Assembly: GCA_903844685.1 (NCBI GenBank)
Contig: CAIMUM010000005.1
Coordinates: forward strand, 1-37,973
Origin: an uncultured Dehalococcoidia bacterium
Lineage (GTDB): Bacteria; Chloroflexota; Dehalococcoidia; GIF9; UBA5629
Length of the DNA stretch: 37,973 nt
Direction of reading: 5' to 3'
The translations under genes were made by a program, and so were the position numbers. The notes under the pieces were generated by a model. The model did not search any database. It was not told where the DNA came from and worked only from the letters and a program-made list of their open reading frames with translations. Of this stretch, positions 1 to 8,743 are shown piece after piece. The first letter of the stretch is position 1. The number at the start of each line of letters is the position of its first letter.

Positions 1-43
1 CGGGCAGAAGATAAGTTGCCGCATTAAAACAAGGAGTTTACGA

Positions 44-1600
44 ATGATCACGATCCCGGAGATGTTGGCGCGCAATGCCAGGATGTATCCCGGGGATTGT
101 GCCCTGGTTGAGCTTAAAGCCGGGGGAAAGCGGCGCGAAATTACCTGGAGGGAATTTGACCGGGAATCCAACCGCGTTGCCAACGCCCTGCTCGGCATGG
201 GCATAGGTAAAGGCGACAGGGTCATCCACTGGATGATGAATTCCATCGATTGGCTCATAGCCTATTTCGGGATATTGCGGACCGGGGCCTGGATAGTGCC
301 GCTGAATTTCAGGTTCACCGGACAGGATTTTAAGTATTGCGCGGATATCTCCGAAGCAAAGATGATGATCATCGGCCAGGAATTTATCGAGAGGGTGGAC
401 CTCGTGCGCAACCAGTTGCCACGGGTCGAAAGATATGTCTGCGCCGCTGATCAAGCCCCTGATTACATGGTTTCGTTTCATGATATGGTCAGCGGGTATG
501 ACGGCGACAGCCCGGGTATCAAGACCGGTGATGAAGATGACTGCAGCCTGTATTTCACTTCGGGGACAACCGGCGCGCCCAAACCCATACTGCTCACGCA
601 TAATAACCTGAAAAGCGCGGCGATTACCGAATATGCGCACCACCACCAGACAAAGGACGATAATTTCGTTTTGATCCCCCCGCTCTATCACGCCGGCTCT
701 AAGATGCACTGGTTCGGCAGCCTGATCGTGGGCAGCCGCGCTACACTGATCAGCGATATCAGCCCGGCGGGTATCCTCAACACGGTTCACCAGGAGAGGG
801 GATCAATAGTCTGGTTGCTGGTACCATGGGCGCATGACATACTGGTGGCACTGGAGAAAGGGCAGGTCAGGAAGGAAGACTACGACCTCAGTTGCTGGCG
901 CCTCATGCATATCGGCGCCCAACCGGTACCTTCCTCACTGATAAAACAATGGAAAAAGATATTCCCGGACATGCAATATGACACAAATTACGGATTGACC
1001 GAATCGACGGGGCCCGGCTGCGTGCATTTAGGCATTGAAAATGAACATAAGGTCGGCGCTATCGGCAGGCCTGGATTCAACTGGGAGACCAGGATAGTTG
1101 ATGATAAGGGTAATAACGTGGAGCAGGGCGTAATCGGTGAATTAATAGTCAAGGGCGACGGGGTGATGAAAGAGTATTACAAGAACCCGGAGAAGACGGC
1201 GGAAACTCTTAAGGACGGCTGGCTTTATACGGGAGATATGGCGATGTCGGACGAGGACGGCTTCATTTTTTTAGTTGACCGGAAAAAGGATGTGATAATC
1301 ACCGGCGGCGAGAACATCTTCCCCGTCGAGGTCGAGGATATATTACATAATATCGAAAAAGTGAATGATGCCGCCGTAATCGGCATACCTGATGAGAGGT
1401 TAGGGGAAATAGCCCTGGCGATAGTCGATCCAATGCCGGGTGAAACATTGACCGAGGACGAGGTGCTCGATTACTGCAGGAAGAACCTTGCCCGGCACAA
1501 TGTACCCCGCAGGGTGGTATTCGATAAGGTGCCCAGGAACCCAACAGGGAAGATCGAGAAACCCAAGCTCAGGGAGAAATACGCTAAGCCCACCGCCTGA
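44..1600 (+). CDS. AMP-dependent acyl-CoA synthetase (class I adenylate-forming enzyme)
   Basis: The 518-aa product would activate a carboxylic acid with ATP to an acyl-adenylate and transfer it to CoA in the cytoplasm. All core motifs of the family are visible: the phosphate loop YFTSGTTGAPK at residues 170-180, YGLTE at 316-320, YTGD at 395-398, the hinge DRKKD at 412-416, and the C-terminal catalytic lysine in PTGKIEKPK (Lys503). The length is normal for the family. The ATG at 44 has AAGGAG at 31-36, seven bases upstream, which fixes the start. The acid substrate (fatty, aromatic or branched) cannot be told from sequence. The next gene, aspS, has its own promoter, so this gene looks like the end of a separate transcription unit that starts left of the window. 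Confidence 0.9.
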   Translation: MITIPEMLARNARMYPGDCALVELKAGGKRREITWREFDRESNRVANALLGMGIGKGDRVIHWMMNSIDWLIAYFGILRTGAWIVPLNFRFTGQDFKYCADISEAKMMIIGQEFIERVDLVRNQLPRVERYVCAADQAPDYMVSFHDMVSGYDGDSPGIKTGDEDDCSLYFTSGTTGAPKPILLTHNNLKSAAITEYAHHHQTKDDNFVLIPPLYHAGSKMHWFGSLIVGSRATLISDISPAGILNTVHQERGSIVWLLVPWAHDILVALEKGQVRKEDYDLSCWRLMHIGAQPVPSSLIKQWKKIFPDMQYDTNYGLTESTGPGCVHLGIENEHKVGAIGRPGFNWETRIVDDKGNNVEQGVIGELIVKGDGVMKEYYKNPEKTAETLKDGWLYTGDMAMSDEDGFIFLVDRKKDVIITGGENIFPVEVEDILHNIEKVNDAAVIGIPDERLGEIALAIVDPMPGETLTEDEVLDYCRKNLARHNVPRRVVFDKVPRNPTGKIEKPKLREKYAKPTA

Positions 1601-1662
1601 GAGCGGCAACCGTTTTTTCATTGCAATATCTCCCGGCAAATGCGCATAGTCCGCCATATACT

Positions 1663-1692
1663 TTGTGTAATACGAACGTATTGCGCTATAAT
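1663..1692 (+). promoter_or_regulatory. Promoter of aspS
   Basis: TTGTGT at 1663-1668 and a perfect TATAAT at 1687-1692 are separated by 18 bases, a sigma70-type layout. The expected transcript start near 1699 leaves a leader of only about 14 bases, containing the AGGAGG ribosome site at 1702-1707. Confidence 0.6.
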
Positions 1693-1712
1693 TTCACCTT
1701 CAGGAGGGCATC

Positions 1713-3512
1713 TTGCTAAAGACTCACAATTGCGGGGAGCTTCGATCTGCTCATTCAGGACAATCTGTAACCCTCGCCGGGTGGGTACACCGGCGGCGTG
1801 ACCATGGCGGGCTTATTTTTATCGACCTTCGCGACAGGGAAGGCATCACCCAGGTTGTTTTCAACCCGGAGGTATCCGGCAGCACGCATGTCATCGCCAC
1901 TGAGCTGAGAAACGAATTTGTTATTCAAGTCGTTGGCAAGGTTGAGAAGCGGCCGGCCGGTACCGGGAATTCGAAATTGCCAACCGGTGAAATCGAAGTG
2001 ATTGCCGGTGAAATCAAGATTTACAATGCCTCCAAGACACCTCCGTTTTACATAAATGAAGAGGTCGATGTGGATGAATCTCTGCTTCTGCGTTACCGCT
2101 ACCTCCAGTTGAGGCGGGCTACACTGAGGGACAATATTCTGCTCAGGCACAAAGTAATCAAATTCATGCGTGATTTCCTTGACCAGCGCGGTTTTATTGA
2201 AATAGAAACACCGATAATGATCAAGAGTACCCCAGAAGGGGCGAGGGACTACTTGGTTCCCAGCCGCATCCATGCGGGCAAATTCTATGCCTTGCCGCAG
2301 TCTCCTCAGCAGTTGAAACAGCTTCTCATGGTGGCCGGCTTCGAAAAGTATTACCAGATTGCCCGCTGCTTCCGTGACGAGGACCTGCGAGCCGACCGTC
2401 AACCTGAATTTACCCAGCTTGATCTCGAAATGAGCTTTGTTGACGAAGAGGATATCCTGGGATTATTGGAAGAATTATTTACTTCCCTGATTGAAACCGT
2501 GACGCCGGGTATCCGCCTTATCAAACCCTTCCCCCGTATGACGTACGCTGAGGTGATGGACAGGTATGGTACGGATAAACCGGACATCCGGTATGGGCTC
2601 GAAGTAAAAGATATCTCTACAGTCCTGGCGGACAGCGAGTTTACCGTTTTCAAGTCAGCGATTCAAAATAAGGGGACCGTCAGGGGGATATGCCTGCCGG
2701 GTTGCGCCAACTACTCTCACAAACAAATTGAAGAGCTCACTGAGATAGCCAGGAGCTGCGGGGCCAAGGGGCTAATCTCCGTAGCCTGGATGGCGGGTGA
2801 TGGCCAGCAGGATGTCAATAGCCTGCAAATAGAGAAAATCAAATCGGTCGCAGTTAAATACCTTAAAGCGGAGAAGCTAAAGGAACTCCTTGCTTCATTC
2901 AAGGCTTTGCCGGGGGACCTGGTGCTGATAGCCGCAGGCGATAAGGGACTGGTTAATAAAATCCTTGATGAACTGCGGCGCGAGATGGCCAGGCGCCTGG
3001 ACCTCTGCGACCCGAATTTAATGTCATTCGTATTTATCACTGATTTCCCCCTGTTTGACTGGAATGAAGAGAGAAAGATCTGGGATTCCACACATCACCC
3101 GTTTACAGCGCCTTTTGAGTCCGATATTCCTTTGTTAGAATCGGACCCGGGTAAAATACGCGCCCGGCATTACGACATAGTCTGCAACGGCTACGAATTA
3201 TCCAGCGGGAGCATCAGGATACATAACCGCGCCCTGCAGGAGAAGATATTCAGTATATTGGGCTATGAGAAAGAAGAAATAGAAGCCAAATTCGGCAACT
3301 TCCTGGAAGCGCTTGAATATGGCGCGCCTCCACACGGCGGCATTGCCCCGGGTATCGACCGGTTGATCATGGTGTTGACCAACAGCAAGACGATCAGAGA
3401 CGTTATCGCCTTCCCCAAAAACCAGGCCGCTGCGGACCTGATGACCGATGCCCCGTCAACGATATCCGGCCAGCAATTGAAGGAGCTTCATCTCAAGATA
3501 CTGGACGAATAA
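1713..3512 (+). CDS. aspS: Aspartate--tRNA ligase
   Basis: This 599-aa class II aminoacyl-tRNA synthetase charges tRNA-Asp with aspartate. An N-terminal OB-fold anticodon-binding domain (about residues 1-105) is followed by the class II catalytic core. Motif 2 (ARCFRDEDLRADRQPEFTQ) begins near residue 216 and motif 3 (GIAPGIDRL) lies near 545. The long insert between motifs 2 and 3 is the GAD domain typical of the bacterial-type enzyme, so this is not the shorter archaeal type. The start is TTG at 1713 with AGGAGG at 1702-1707. The flexible loop STPEGARDYLVPSR that binds ATP and aspartate is present. Whether it also charges tRNA-Asn (non-discriminating) depends on the presence of gatCAB elsewhere, which the window does not show. 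Confidence 0.97.
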   Translation: MLKTHNCGELRSAHSGQSVTLAGWVHRRRDHGGLIFIDLRDREGITQVVFNPEVSGSTHVIATELRNEFVIQVVGKVEKRPAGTGNSKLPTGEIEVIAGEIKIYNASKTPPFYINEEVDVDESLLLRYRYLQLRRATLRDNILLRHKVIKFMRDFLDQRGFIEIETPIMIKSTPEGARDYLVPSRIHAGKFYALPQSPQQLKQLLMVAGFEKYYQIARCFRDEDLRADRQPEFTQLDLEMSFVDEEDILGLLEELFTSLIETVTPGIRLIKPFPRMTYAEVMDRYGTDKPDIRYGLEVKDISTVLADSEFTVFKSAIQNKGTVRGICLPGCANYSHKQIEELTEIARSCGAKGLISVAWMAGDGQQDVNSLQIEKIKSVAVKYLKAEKLKELLASFKALPGDLVLIAAGDKGLVNKILDELRREMARRLDLCDPNLMSFVFITDFPLFDWNEERKIWDSTHHPFTAPFESDIPLLESDPGKIRARHYDIVCNGYELSSGSIRIHNRALQEKIFSILGYEKEEIEAKFGNFLEALEYGAPPHGGIAPGIDRLIMVLTNSKTIRDVIAFPKNQAAADLMTDAPSTISGQQLKELHLKILDE

Positions 3513-3529
3513 GCATCAACATATCTTTT

Positions 3530-3557
3530 TTGAAGACAAAATTTTGAATGATATAAT
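3530..3557 (+). promoter_or_regulatory. Promoter of tig-clpP
   Basis: TTGAAG at 3530-3535 and a perfect TATAAT at 3552-3557 are 16 bases apart. Transcription would start near 3564, about 15 bases before the tig ATG, just ahead of the ribosome site AAGGTGA at 3563-3569. No terminator separates aspS from this promoter. Confidence 0.6.
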
Positions 3558-3578
3558 AATTCAAGGTGACATGTTTAT

Positions 3579-4856
3579 ATGAAAACTACTTCTGAAAAAA
3601 TCGAAAATTGCCAGGTTGCCTTAAATGTTGAGATGGAAGGGGAGGAAACCCAAAAGTACCTGGGGATTGCACTTGAACATCTCGCGAGGAAAGTTACCCT
3701 GCCGGGCTTCCGCAAGGGAAAGGCCCCGAGTACATTAGTTGAACAGCATGTGGGAAAGGAGGCAATTTTACAGGAGGCGCTCGAACACCTGGTGCCGGCG
3801 GCCTACGAGGAAGCCCTGGTAAAGGAGGCGATCGCTGCCATAGCGGAACCCAAGATCGAGCTTATCAAGATAGAGCCGGTAATCTTCAAAGCCACGGTCC
3901 CAACCAGGCCGGAGGTTACTCCGGGCAACTATAAAGACATCAAGCTTGAACTCGCTAAAAAAGAGATTGCCGACAGTGACGTCGACCAGGTTATTGAGCA
4001 GCTGCGTATGCAATTCGGGACACTGGTACCGGTCGAGCGCGATGTCCAGTATGGGGACGTCATATCTGCTGATATTGAGGGCAAGCGGGGCGAAGAAAGC
4101 ATTTTGAACCGCAAAGACGCCCTCTATGAAGTTAACCAGGATTCCAAGTTCCCTGTGCCCGGTTTCGCCGAGAAAATGATCGGTTTGAAAAAAGATGCCG
4201 AGATCTCCTTCGGTATCCCTTTTCACGATGATTACGAGATAAAGGAAATAGCCGGCAAACAGTATTCCTTTGCGGTGAAAATCAAGGAAGTCAAAGAGAA
4301 AAGTCTTCCTGAAATCAATGATGACTTTGCCAAGAATGCCGGAAGCGAAAACGTCGGTGAGCTGAGAGAAAAGATCAAGGCCGGATTGCAGTCACGGGCC
4401 GATGAGAGCCTGAAGAAAGAGTTTGAGCATAAATTGATCACCACGCTCATTGAGCAAAGCAGCATCGATTTTCCGCCTGTCCTGGTGGAAAAAGAAATCG
4501 ACCATTTAATTAATGAAGAGTCAAGGAATTTTGGCGACGGCGAGAAAGGCCTGGAAAATTACCTGGGCAACGCCAAAAAGACCATGGAACAGCACCGCGA
4601 CGATTTAAAGCCGGCTGCCAGTGACCGCGTTAAAGCATACTTAATAACGAGCAAGATAGCCGAGCTTGAAAATATTACGGTAAGCGATGAAGAAGTGGAG
4701 CAATCAATCGAAGACATGGTTAAAGAGGACCCCGATCGAGCCGAGAACATCAGGAAACTTTTCGCTCTGCAGCAACCACGGGAGTCATTAAGGGACATGA
4801 AGGTTATCAACAAAGCCATGGACTATTTGACCAGGCTGGTTACCGGACAGGAATAA
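3579..4856 (+). CDS. tig: Trigger factor (ribosome-associated chaperone and prolyl isomerase)
   Basis: Trigger factor binds at the ribosomal tunnel exit and holds nascent chains. The 425-aa length is typical. The N-terminal ribosome-binding domain carries the signature GFRKGKAP at residues 43-50. An FKBP-type peptidyl-prolyl isomerase domain covers roughly residues 150-240, and the remainder forms the helical C-terminal chaperone arms, rich in Lys and Glu. The ATG at 3579 follows AAGGTGA at 3563-3569. An ATG at 3571 opens only a three-codon frame ending in a TGA that overlaps the true start. clpP follows 27 bases downstream with no promoter or terminator between them, so the two are probably co-transcribed, the usual tig-clpP pairing. 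The common third member, clpX, is not in the window. Confidence 0.95.
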   Translation: MKTTSEKIENCQVALNVEMEGEETQKYLGIALEHLARKVTLPGFRKGKAPSTLVEQHVGKEAILQEALEHLVPAAYEEALVKEAIAAIAEPKIELIKIEPVIFKATVPTRPEVTPGNYKDIKLELAKKEIADSDVDQVIEQLRMQFGTLVPVERDVQYGDVISADIEGKRGEESILNRKDALYEVNQDSKFPVPGFAEKMIGLKKDAEISFGIPFHDDYEIKEIAGKQYSFAVKIKEVKEKSLPEINDDFAKNAGSENVGELREKIKAGLQSRADESLKKEFEHKLITTLIEQSSIDFPPVLVEKEIDHLINEESRNFGDGEKGLENYLGNAKKTMEQHRDDLKPAASDRVKAYLITSKIAELENITVSDEEVEQSIEDMVKEDPDRAENIRKLFALQQPRESLRDMKVINKAMDYLTRLVTGQE

Positions 4857-4883
4857 TACTGAATAAATAAGGGAGGTACTGAT

Positions 4884-5498
4884 TTGGATAGTTCACTATT
4901 TAACATAATACCTACGGTTATCGAGAGCAGCGCCCGCGGCGAAAGATACATGGATATCTATTCGCTGCTGCTAAAAGAGCGGATAATCTTTCTTGGCACC
5001 CAGGTAGATGACCAGGTGGCAAATGTTATAGTCGCCCAGTTACTGTATCTTGCCAGGGAGGACCCGGAAAAAGATATCAGCATCTACATACATTCACCGG
5101 GTGGCGTGGTAACGGCAGGGTTGGCAATCTATGATACCATGCAGTTGATTCAGCCTGACGTATCCACGATCTGCGTCGGTTCCGCCTACAGCATGGGCAC
5201 GGTGCTGCTGTGCGCCGGGGCCAAGGGCAAGAGGTATGGCCTGCCCAGCTCTACCATACATATGCATCAGGGCAGGGCAGGTACCCAGGGGCAGATCACC
5301 GATATCAAGATCGCAGCCAAAGAATTTGAGAGACTGGATGCGCTGATAGCGGAGATTTTAGCCAAACACACCGGCCAGACGCTGGAAAAGATCAGGCTGG
5401 ATACGGACAGGGACATCTATTTCACCTCTAAGCAGGCCGTTGAGTACGGCTTAATAGACGATATCCTCGCGCCGGCAGTCAAGAAAGACAAAAAATAG
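4884..5498 (+). CDS. clpP: ATP-dependent Clp protease proteolytic subunit
   Basis: ClpP forms the barrel-shaped serine protease that degrades proteins fed by Clp ATPases. The catalytic triad is identifiable: Ser103 in AYSMGT, His128 in HMHQG and Asp177 in DRDIYF. The Ser-His-Asp spacing (25 and 49 residues) matches the family. The segment around the serine reads GSAYSMGT rather than the usual GQAASMGA, a modest divergence. At 204 aa the protein is of usual length, with only a short N-terminal propeptide-like stretch. The start is TTG at 4884 behind GGGAGG at 4871-4876. It is the last gene of a rightward unit and ends just before a strong bidirectional terminator. No Clp ATPase gene is adjacent. 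Confidence 0.95.
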   Translation: MDSSLFNIIPTVIESSARGERYMDIYSLLLKERIIFLGTQVDDQVANVIVAQLLYLAREDPEKDISIYIHSPGGVVTAGLAIYDTMQLIQPDVSTICVGSAYSMGTVLLCAGAKGKRYGLPSSTIHMHQGRAGTQGQITDIKIAAKEFERLDALIAEILAKHTGQTLEKIRLDTDRDIYFTSKQAVEYGLIDDILAPAVKKDKK

Positions 5499-5521
5499 AC
5501 CGGCTGTGCTTTCGGCAAGTA

Positions 5522-5558
5522 AAAAGATGATGGGACTCCACCGGTCCCATCATCTTTT
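5522..5558. terminator. Bidirectional intrinsic terminator between convergent genes
   Basis: A perfect 15-bp inverted repeat (arms 5522-5536 and 5544-5558) encloses a 7-base loop. Each arm ends in four A or T bases, so the hairpin is followed by a U-tract on both strands. It serves clpP from the left and the formyltransferase from the right. The stop codon of the leftward gene (5557-5559) lies in the last bases of the right arm. Confidence 0.85.
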
Positions 5559-6387
5559 AATTTCCAGGGTTTATTTTCTTTATTTCGAGGTTTATCTCGG
5601 CGGTCAGATCATAGCCCGCTATGGGAGTTTTCCTTTCATCAAGCGGGATGTTGCCGCTGATCACAATCTTACTTGAGCTGAAAGCTGTTAAAGTATGCAG
5701 TATCAGCGGCGTCTCGCGTTCAAACCCTTGTTGCCTGATTAATTTGAATAGTTCATTCTCCTGACCGGCCTTTGCTTTAACGTCGTCAAGCGGGCTATTG
5801 CTTATAGCAGCCCAGTGCGGGTCGAATGCGGGGCCTTTGATCGGGTAGCGGCAAAACGAAATGACCGGCCCCCTGTCCAATGTCGGGGTCACCAGGTGCA
5901 TCATAACCCCGGATTCATTTGCGTTATCCTTTATGAGCTGCCAGATGACCTCCTGCCAGGTGCCCTTGGGGCCGCTGGGCAGCGCGGGATGCAGGTTGAT
6001 CATGTTATACAGCGCACACATCTCAGGGCCAACTATCAGCATGTATCCCGCTAGTAAACACAGTTTGCAATCGAAAGCTTTAAGCTTGTCCATTACCCGG
6101 CGGTCATACTCGACCCGCCAGCCGGGCAGATTTTCGTCTTTTACGCCTACCGGCTGTTGATAGCCCTGCGCAAATTTTTTCACAGAAAAGCATATAAGCG
6201 GAATTTTATAATCGTTGACCTGTTTGATGAAAAGGTCGGTATTTTCTGATTCTCCCGGTTCCCTGCTGCAGAAAACGAAGTCAATTTGGACGTCGAGCGC
6301 GCCGTTTTGAATTTTATCGAATACAGAATTGAGTAGTATCCTTGAACTGTTGCCGCGCGCGGTGGAAAACCATCCGATGTGAAGCAT
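5557..6387 (-). CDS. PurN-like formyltransferase family protein
   Basis: The 276-aa protein has the formyl-transferase fold shared by glycinamide ribonucleotide formyltransferase (PurN) and methionyl-tRNA formyltransferase. The catalytic Asn-His-Asp set is visible as Asn131 and His133 in NLHPALPSG and Asp171 in TLDRGPVI, with spacing close to that of PurN. A Gly-rich N-terminal segment STARGNSS replaces the GNGSN loop of PurN. A long insert (residues about 70-100) and a C-terminal extension of about 80 residues make it longer than PurN (about 200 aa). It may therefore act on another substrate. The ATG at 6387 is two bases past the stop of the PHP gene, so the two are translationally close and probably share a transcript and perhaps a pathway. 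Confidence 0.75.
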   Translation of the reverse strand: MLHIGWFSTARGNSSRILLNSVFDKIQNGALDVQIDFVFCSREPGESENTDLFIKQVNDYKIPLICFSVKKFAQGYQQPVGVKDENLPGWRVEYDRRVMDKLKAFDCKLCLLAGYMLIVGPEMCALYNMINLHPALPSGPKGTWQEVIWQLIKDNANESGVMMHLVTPTLDRGPVISFCRYPIKGPAFDPHWAAISNSPLDDVKAKAGQENELFKLIRQQGFERETPLILHTLTAFSSSKIVISGNIPLDERKTPIAGYDLTAEINLEIKKINPGN

Positions 6388-6389
6388 GT

Positions 6390-7049
6390 TTATTCAGCTT
6401 GCCCGTGTTGCCTGCGAAGCCTGGCCGCCGAGCTGATAATATGGATCAGTGGGCTTGATTTTTTCCCGTAGAGCTTTGCAACTGACAGTGAGGACAGGAA
6501 CTCTTCTTTTGTGTTGAAATCGGCCATTTCAACGTATGCGCAGCCGATTTCGGAAGGGCTGTGGCCGTCGGAGCCGTAGCTGATGATTTTATTGTGTCTC
6601 GCTGCGAAAGCGCGTGCCCGGCTTTCCGCGCCCGGGAACAGGCTGCGCGAATTAAAAACCTCGATGATATCCACCTGACTGGCTATGGATTCGAGCACCT
6701 TCAGGTTGCGGAAGGCCGAAGGCCTGACCCTGTCAAAAGGGTGCGGGATATTTACCAGTCCGCCCTGACCGCGTATCAATTTGATCGTCTCCGCCACAGT
6801 GATTTTATCCGGTATGTCCTCCTGTAAAAACATCCCCATTATCTCGCCATAGGGGGTCCGCACTTCCTCACACACTATGATTTTAAAGGGGGCGATCTTC
6901 TGCAGGTCCCTTGCGCCTTTAGTGGTACCATGATCGGCAATGGCCACGCAGTTGATACCTTTCTCAAGGCAGGTTTTTATGAGTTGATCATAGGACATGC
7001 TTGAGTCGATAGAGTGCCAGGTATGGACGTGAAGATCGGCTTTAAGCAC
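6390..7049 (-). CDS. PHP-domain phosphoesterase
   Basis: The 219-aa protein is a compact PHP (polymerase and histidinol phosphatase) domain, a metal-dependent phosphoesterase fold. Metal ligands are recognisable: His7 and His9 in LHVHTWHS, Asp39-His40 in IADHGT, and the C-terminal GSDGHSP. It resembles stand-alone YciV/TrpH-type members that hydrolyse nucleotide 3',5'-bisphosphates or short RNA, but the substrate is not provable here. The start is GTG at 7049, seven bases after the efp stop. An ATG start is not available in a matching position. It is the fifth gene in a leftward run with dprA, topA, the M24 peptidase and efp, and precedes the formyltransferase by two bases. Confidence 0.8.
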   Translation of the reverse strand: MLKADLHVHTWHSIDSSMSYDQLIKTCLEKGINCVAIADHGTTKGARDLQKIAPFKIIVCEEVRTPYGEIMGMFLQEDIPDKITVAETIKLIRGQGGLVNIPHPFDRVRPSAFRNLKVLESIASQVDIIEVFNSRSLFPGAESRARAFAARHNKIISYGSDGHSPSEIGCAYVEMADFNTKEEFLSSLSVAKLYGKKSSPLIHIISSAARLRRQHGQAE

Positions 7050-7056
7050 TTGCCAG

Positions 7057-7614
7057 CTATACCCTCTCGAGATAAGTTCCGGTCCTGGTGTCCACCTTTA
7101 TCTTGTCACCTGTATTGAGGAAAAACGGGACCTGGATGGTGATGCCCGTTTCCATTTTGGCGGGCTTACCGCCGGCGCTGGCAGTATTGCCTTTAAACCC
7201 CGGGCCGGTTTCAGCTATGGTCAGTTCCACGGATAGCGGGAGCTCCACTCCAATAGGTACGCCCTTGTGAATAAGCAACTCGAGATTCATATTCTCAACG
7301 AGGTAATTTACCGTATCGCCCATCAGCACCTTGTCCACCGCGACCTGTTCATAGTTCTGGTTATCCATAAAATGGTATAAACCACCGTCACTGTAGAGAA
7401 ATTGTACCTGCCGCCTTTCAAGGAAGGCCTTGGTAAATTTCTCACTTGCCTGGAAAGACTTTTCAATAAGATGCCCTGCTTTCACGTCACGTAGCTTTAT
7501 CCTGATCTGCGCCGAACCCCTGCCCATCTTAATATGCGAGTAGTCCAATACCTGGTAAAGCTGACCGTCCAGCATTATGGTTATACCCTTCTTAAGTTCA
7601 CCGGCGTCGATCAT
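7057..7614 (-). CDS. efp: Translation elongation factor P
   Basis: EF-P enters the ribosomal E site and relieves stalling at polyproline stretches. The 185-aa length and three beta-barrel domains match the family, including the conserved C-terminal DTRTGTYLERV. The tip loop of domain I reads IKMGRGSA, which places Arg32 where Escherichia coli EF-P has the lysine (Lys34) that is beta-lysylated. Met30 replaces the usual proline. An arginine tip is the state known from the EarP (rhamnosylated) subfamily, but no earP or epmA-like gene is in the window. The gene follows the M24 peptidase closely (six bases between them), a common pairing. A TAGCCTCCTTTTA stretch just upstream supplies an AGGAGG on the coding strand ahead of the ATG. 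Confidence 0.95.
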   Translation of the reverse strand: MIDAGELKKGITIMLDGQLYQVLDYSHIKMGRGSAQIRIKLRDVKAGHLIEKSFQASEKFTKAFLERRQVQFLYSDGGLYHFMDNQNYEQVAVDKVLMGDTVNYLVENMNLELLIHKGVPIGVELPLSVELTIAETGPGFKGNTASAGGKPAKMETGITIQVPFFLNTGDKIKVDTRTGTYLERV

Positions 7615-7620
7615 TGTGCG

Positions 7621-8712
7621 TTAGCCTCCTTTTATATGGGACTTTTTAGCTGCGTGCGTCAGCGTCCTTAATTTGCCCCCGGTTATGGTTACCGTGTCTT
7701 CAATCCTTACACCGCCCCAACCCGGCAGGTATATCCCGGGTTCGACGGTAAAGACCATATCGTCCTGCAGTATATCATCGCTAAGGGTCCCGATACGGGG
7801 CGATTCATGTGTCTCAAGGCCAATCCCGTGGCCCAGTCCATGACCGAAAAATTTGCCGTAATCCGCACTGTCTATCATATCACGGGCCAGCGCATCGGCC
7901 GAACGTGCACTCATGCCTTTTTCTATCAAAGACAGGGCGGTCATCTGGGCGCCCAGCACAATATTATAAACCGTAACAAATTTCTCTGTTTCGTCCCCGA
8001 TTATAAATGTACGCGTCATATCGCTGCAATATCCTCCGCAGCGAGCGCCAAAATCGATAATAACCGTTTCCCCTTCGCCAATCGTCCTGTCGGACGGTTG
8101 AGCATGGGGCAGGGCTGCGTTGGGGCCTGAAGCCACGATTATCTCAAAGGGTAGCGTATCGCTGCCGTGACGGCGTAACATGGATTCCAGGTCCCACGCC
8201 ACCTGTTTTTCAGAGGCGCCTGCCTCCAGGTGCACAGCGATAGCCTGTATGGCTTCATCCGCGATTTTGCAGGCTTTTTGGATAGCTATAAGTTCACCAT
8301 CCTCTTTCACCATGCGCAGGGATTCAACCATGTTTTGCACGGGCAATAGTTTGAAGGGAGGATTAGCGGTTTTAGAGAGCCGGCTGATGGACTGATAGGT
8401 AGAATATGCCACGTGGTCAGATTCAAAGCCAAGTTGGCTTATATGTAATTTCGTTAGGAGGCCGGGCAGCCAGGACTGGAGGTCGCCGATGATATGCAGT
8501 ATCTCGAAGCCGGCAGCCTCCTGTTTGGCCTGTTCTACATAGCGGAAATCTACCGCTAAATATGCCGCTGAGGAAGTTATCAGCAGCCAGCCGGCGGAGC
8601 CGCGGAAGCCGGACAGGTACCGGCGGTTATGCGCTGAACCGATCAACAGGCCGTCGGGCCCACCAGCCAGCAATTTGTTGCGCAGATTTTGCAGTCTCTG
8701 CATATCAGTCAA
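7621..8712 (-). CDS. M24B metallopeptidase (Xaa-Pro peptidase)
   Basis: The 363-aa protein has an N-terminal creatinase-like domain and a C-terminal pita-bread metallopeptidase domain that removes residues N-terminal to proline. The five dinuclear-metal ligands are present: two Asp in VIIDFGARCGGYCSDMTR, His in GHGLGHGIG, Glu in FTVEPGIY and Glu in GVRIEDTV. It is cytoplasmic, with no signal peptide. The frame opens with TTG at 8712. An ATG three codons in (8703) is an equally likely start, since neither has a clear ribosome site. It sits between topA and efp in the leftward run. The efp neighbourhood matches its presumed role in proline-peptide turnover. Confidence 0.88.
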   Translation of the reverse strand: MTDMQRLQNLRNKLLAGGPDGLLIGSAHNRRYLSGFRGSAGWLLITSSAAYLAVDFRYVEQAKQEAAGFEILHIIGDLQSWLPGLLTKLHISQLGFESDHVAYSTYQSISRLSKTANPPFKLLPVQNMVESLRMVKEDGELIAIQKACKIADEAIQAIAVHLEAGASEKQVAWDLESMLRRHGSDTLPFEIIVASGPNAALPHAQPSDRTIGEGETVIIDFGARCGGYCSDMTRTFIIGDETEKFVTVYNIVLGAQMTALSLIEKGMSARSADALARDMIDSADYGKFFGHGLGHGIGLETHESPRIGTLSDDILQDDMVFTVEPGIYLPGWGGVRIEDTVTITGGKLRTLTHAAKKSHIKGG

Positions 8713-8743
8713 AAGTTTATGGCCTGATTCCGCCGGTTATGCT

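Noticed and set aside
38-790. 250-aa leftward frame opposite the acyl-CoA synthetase
   Set aside because: It is the complement of a clear family member and shows no family motif.
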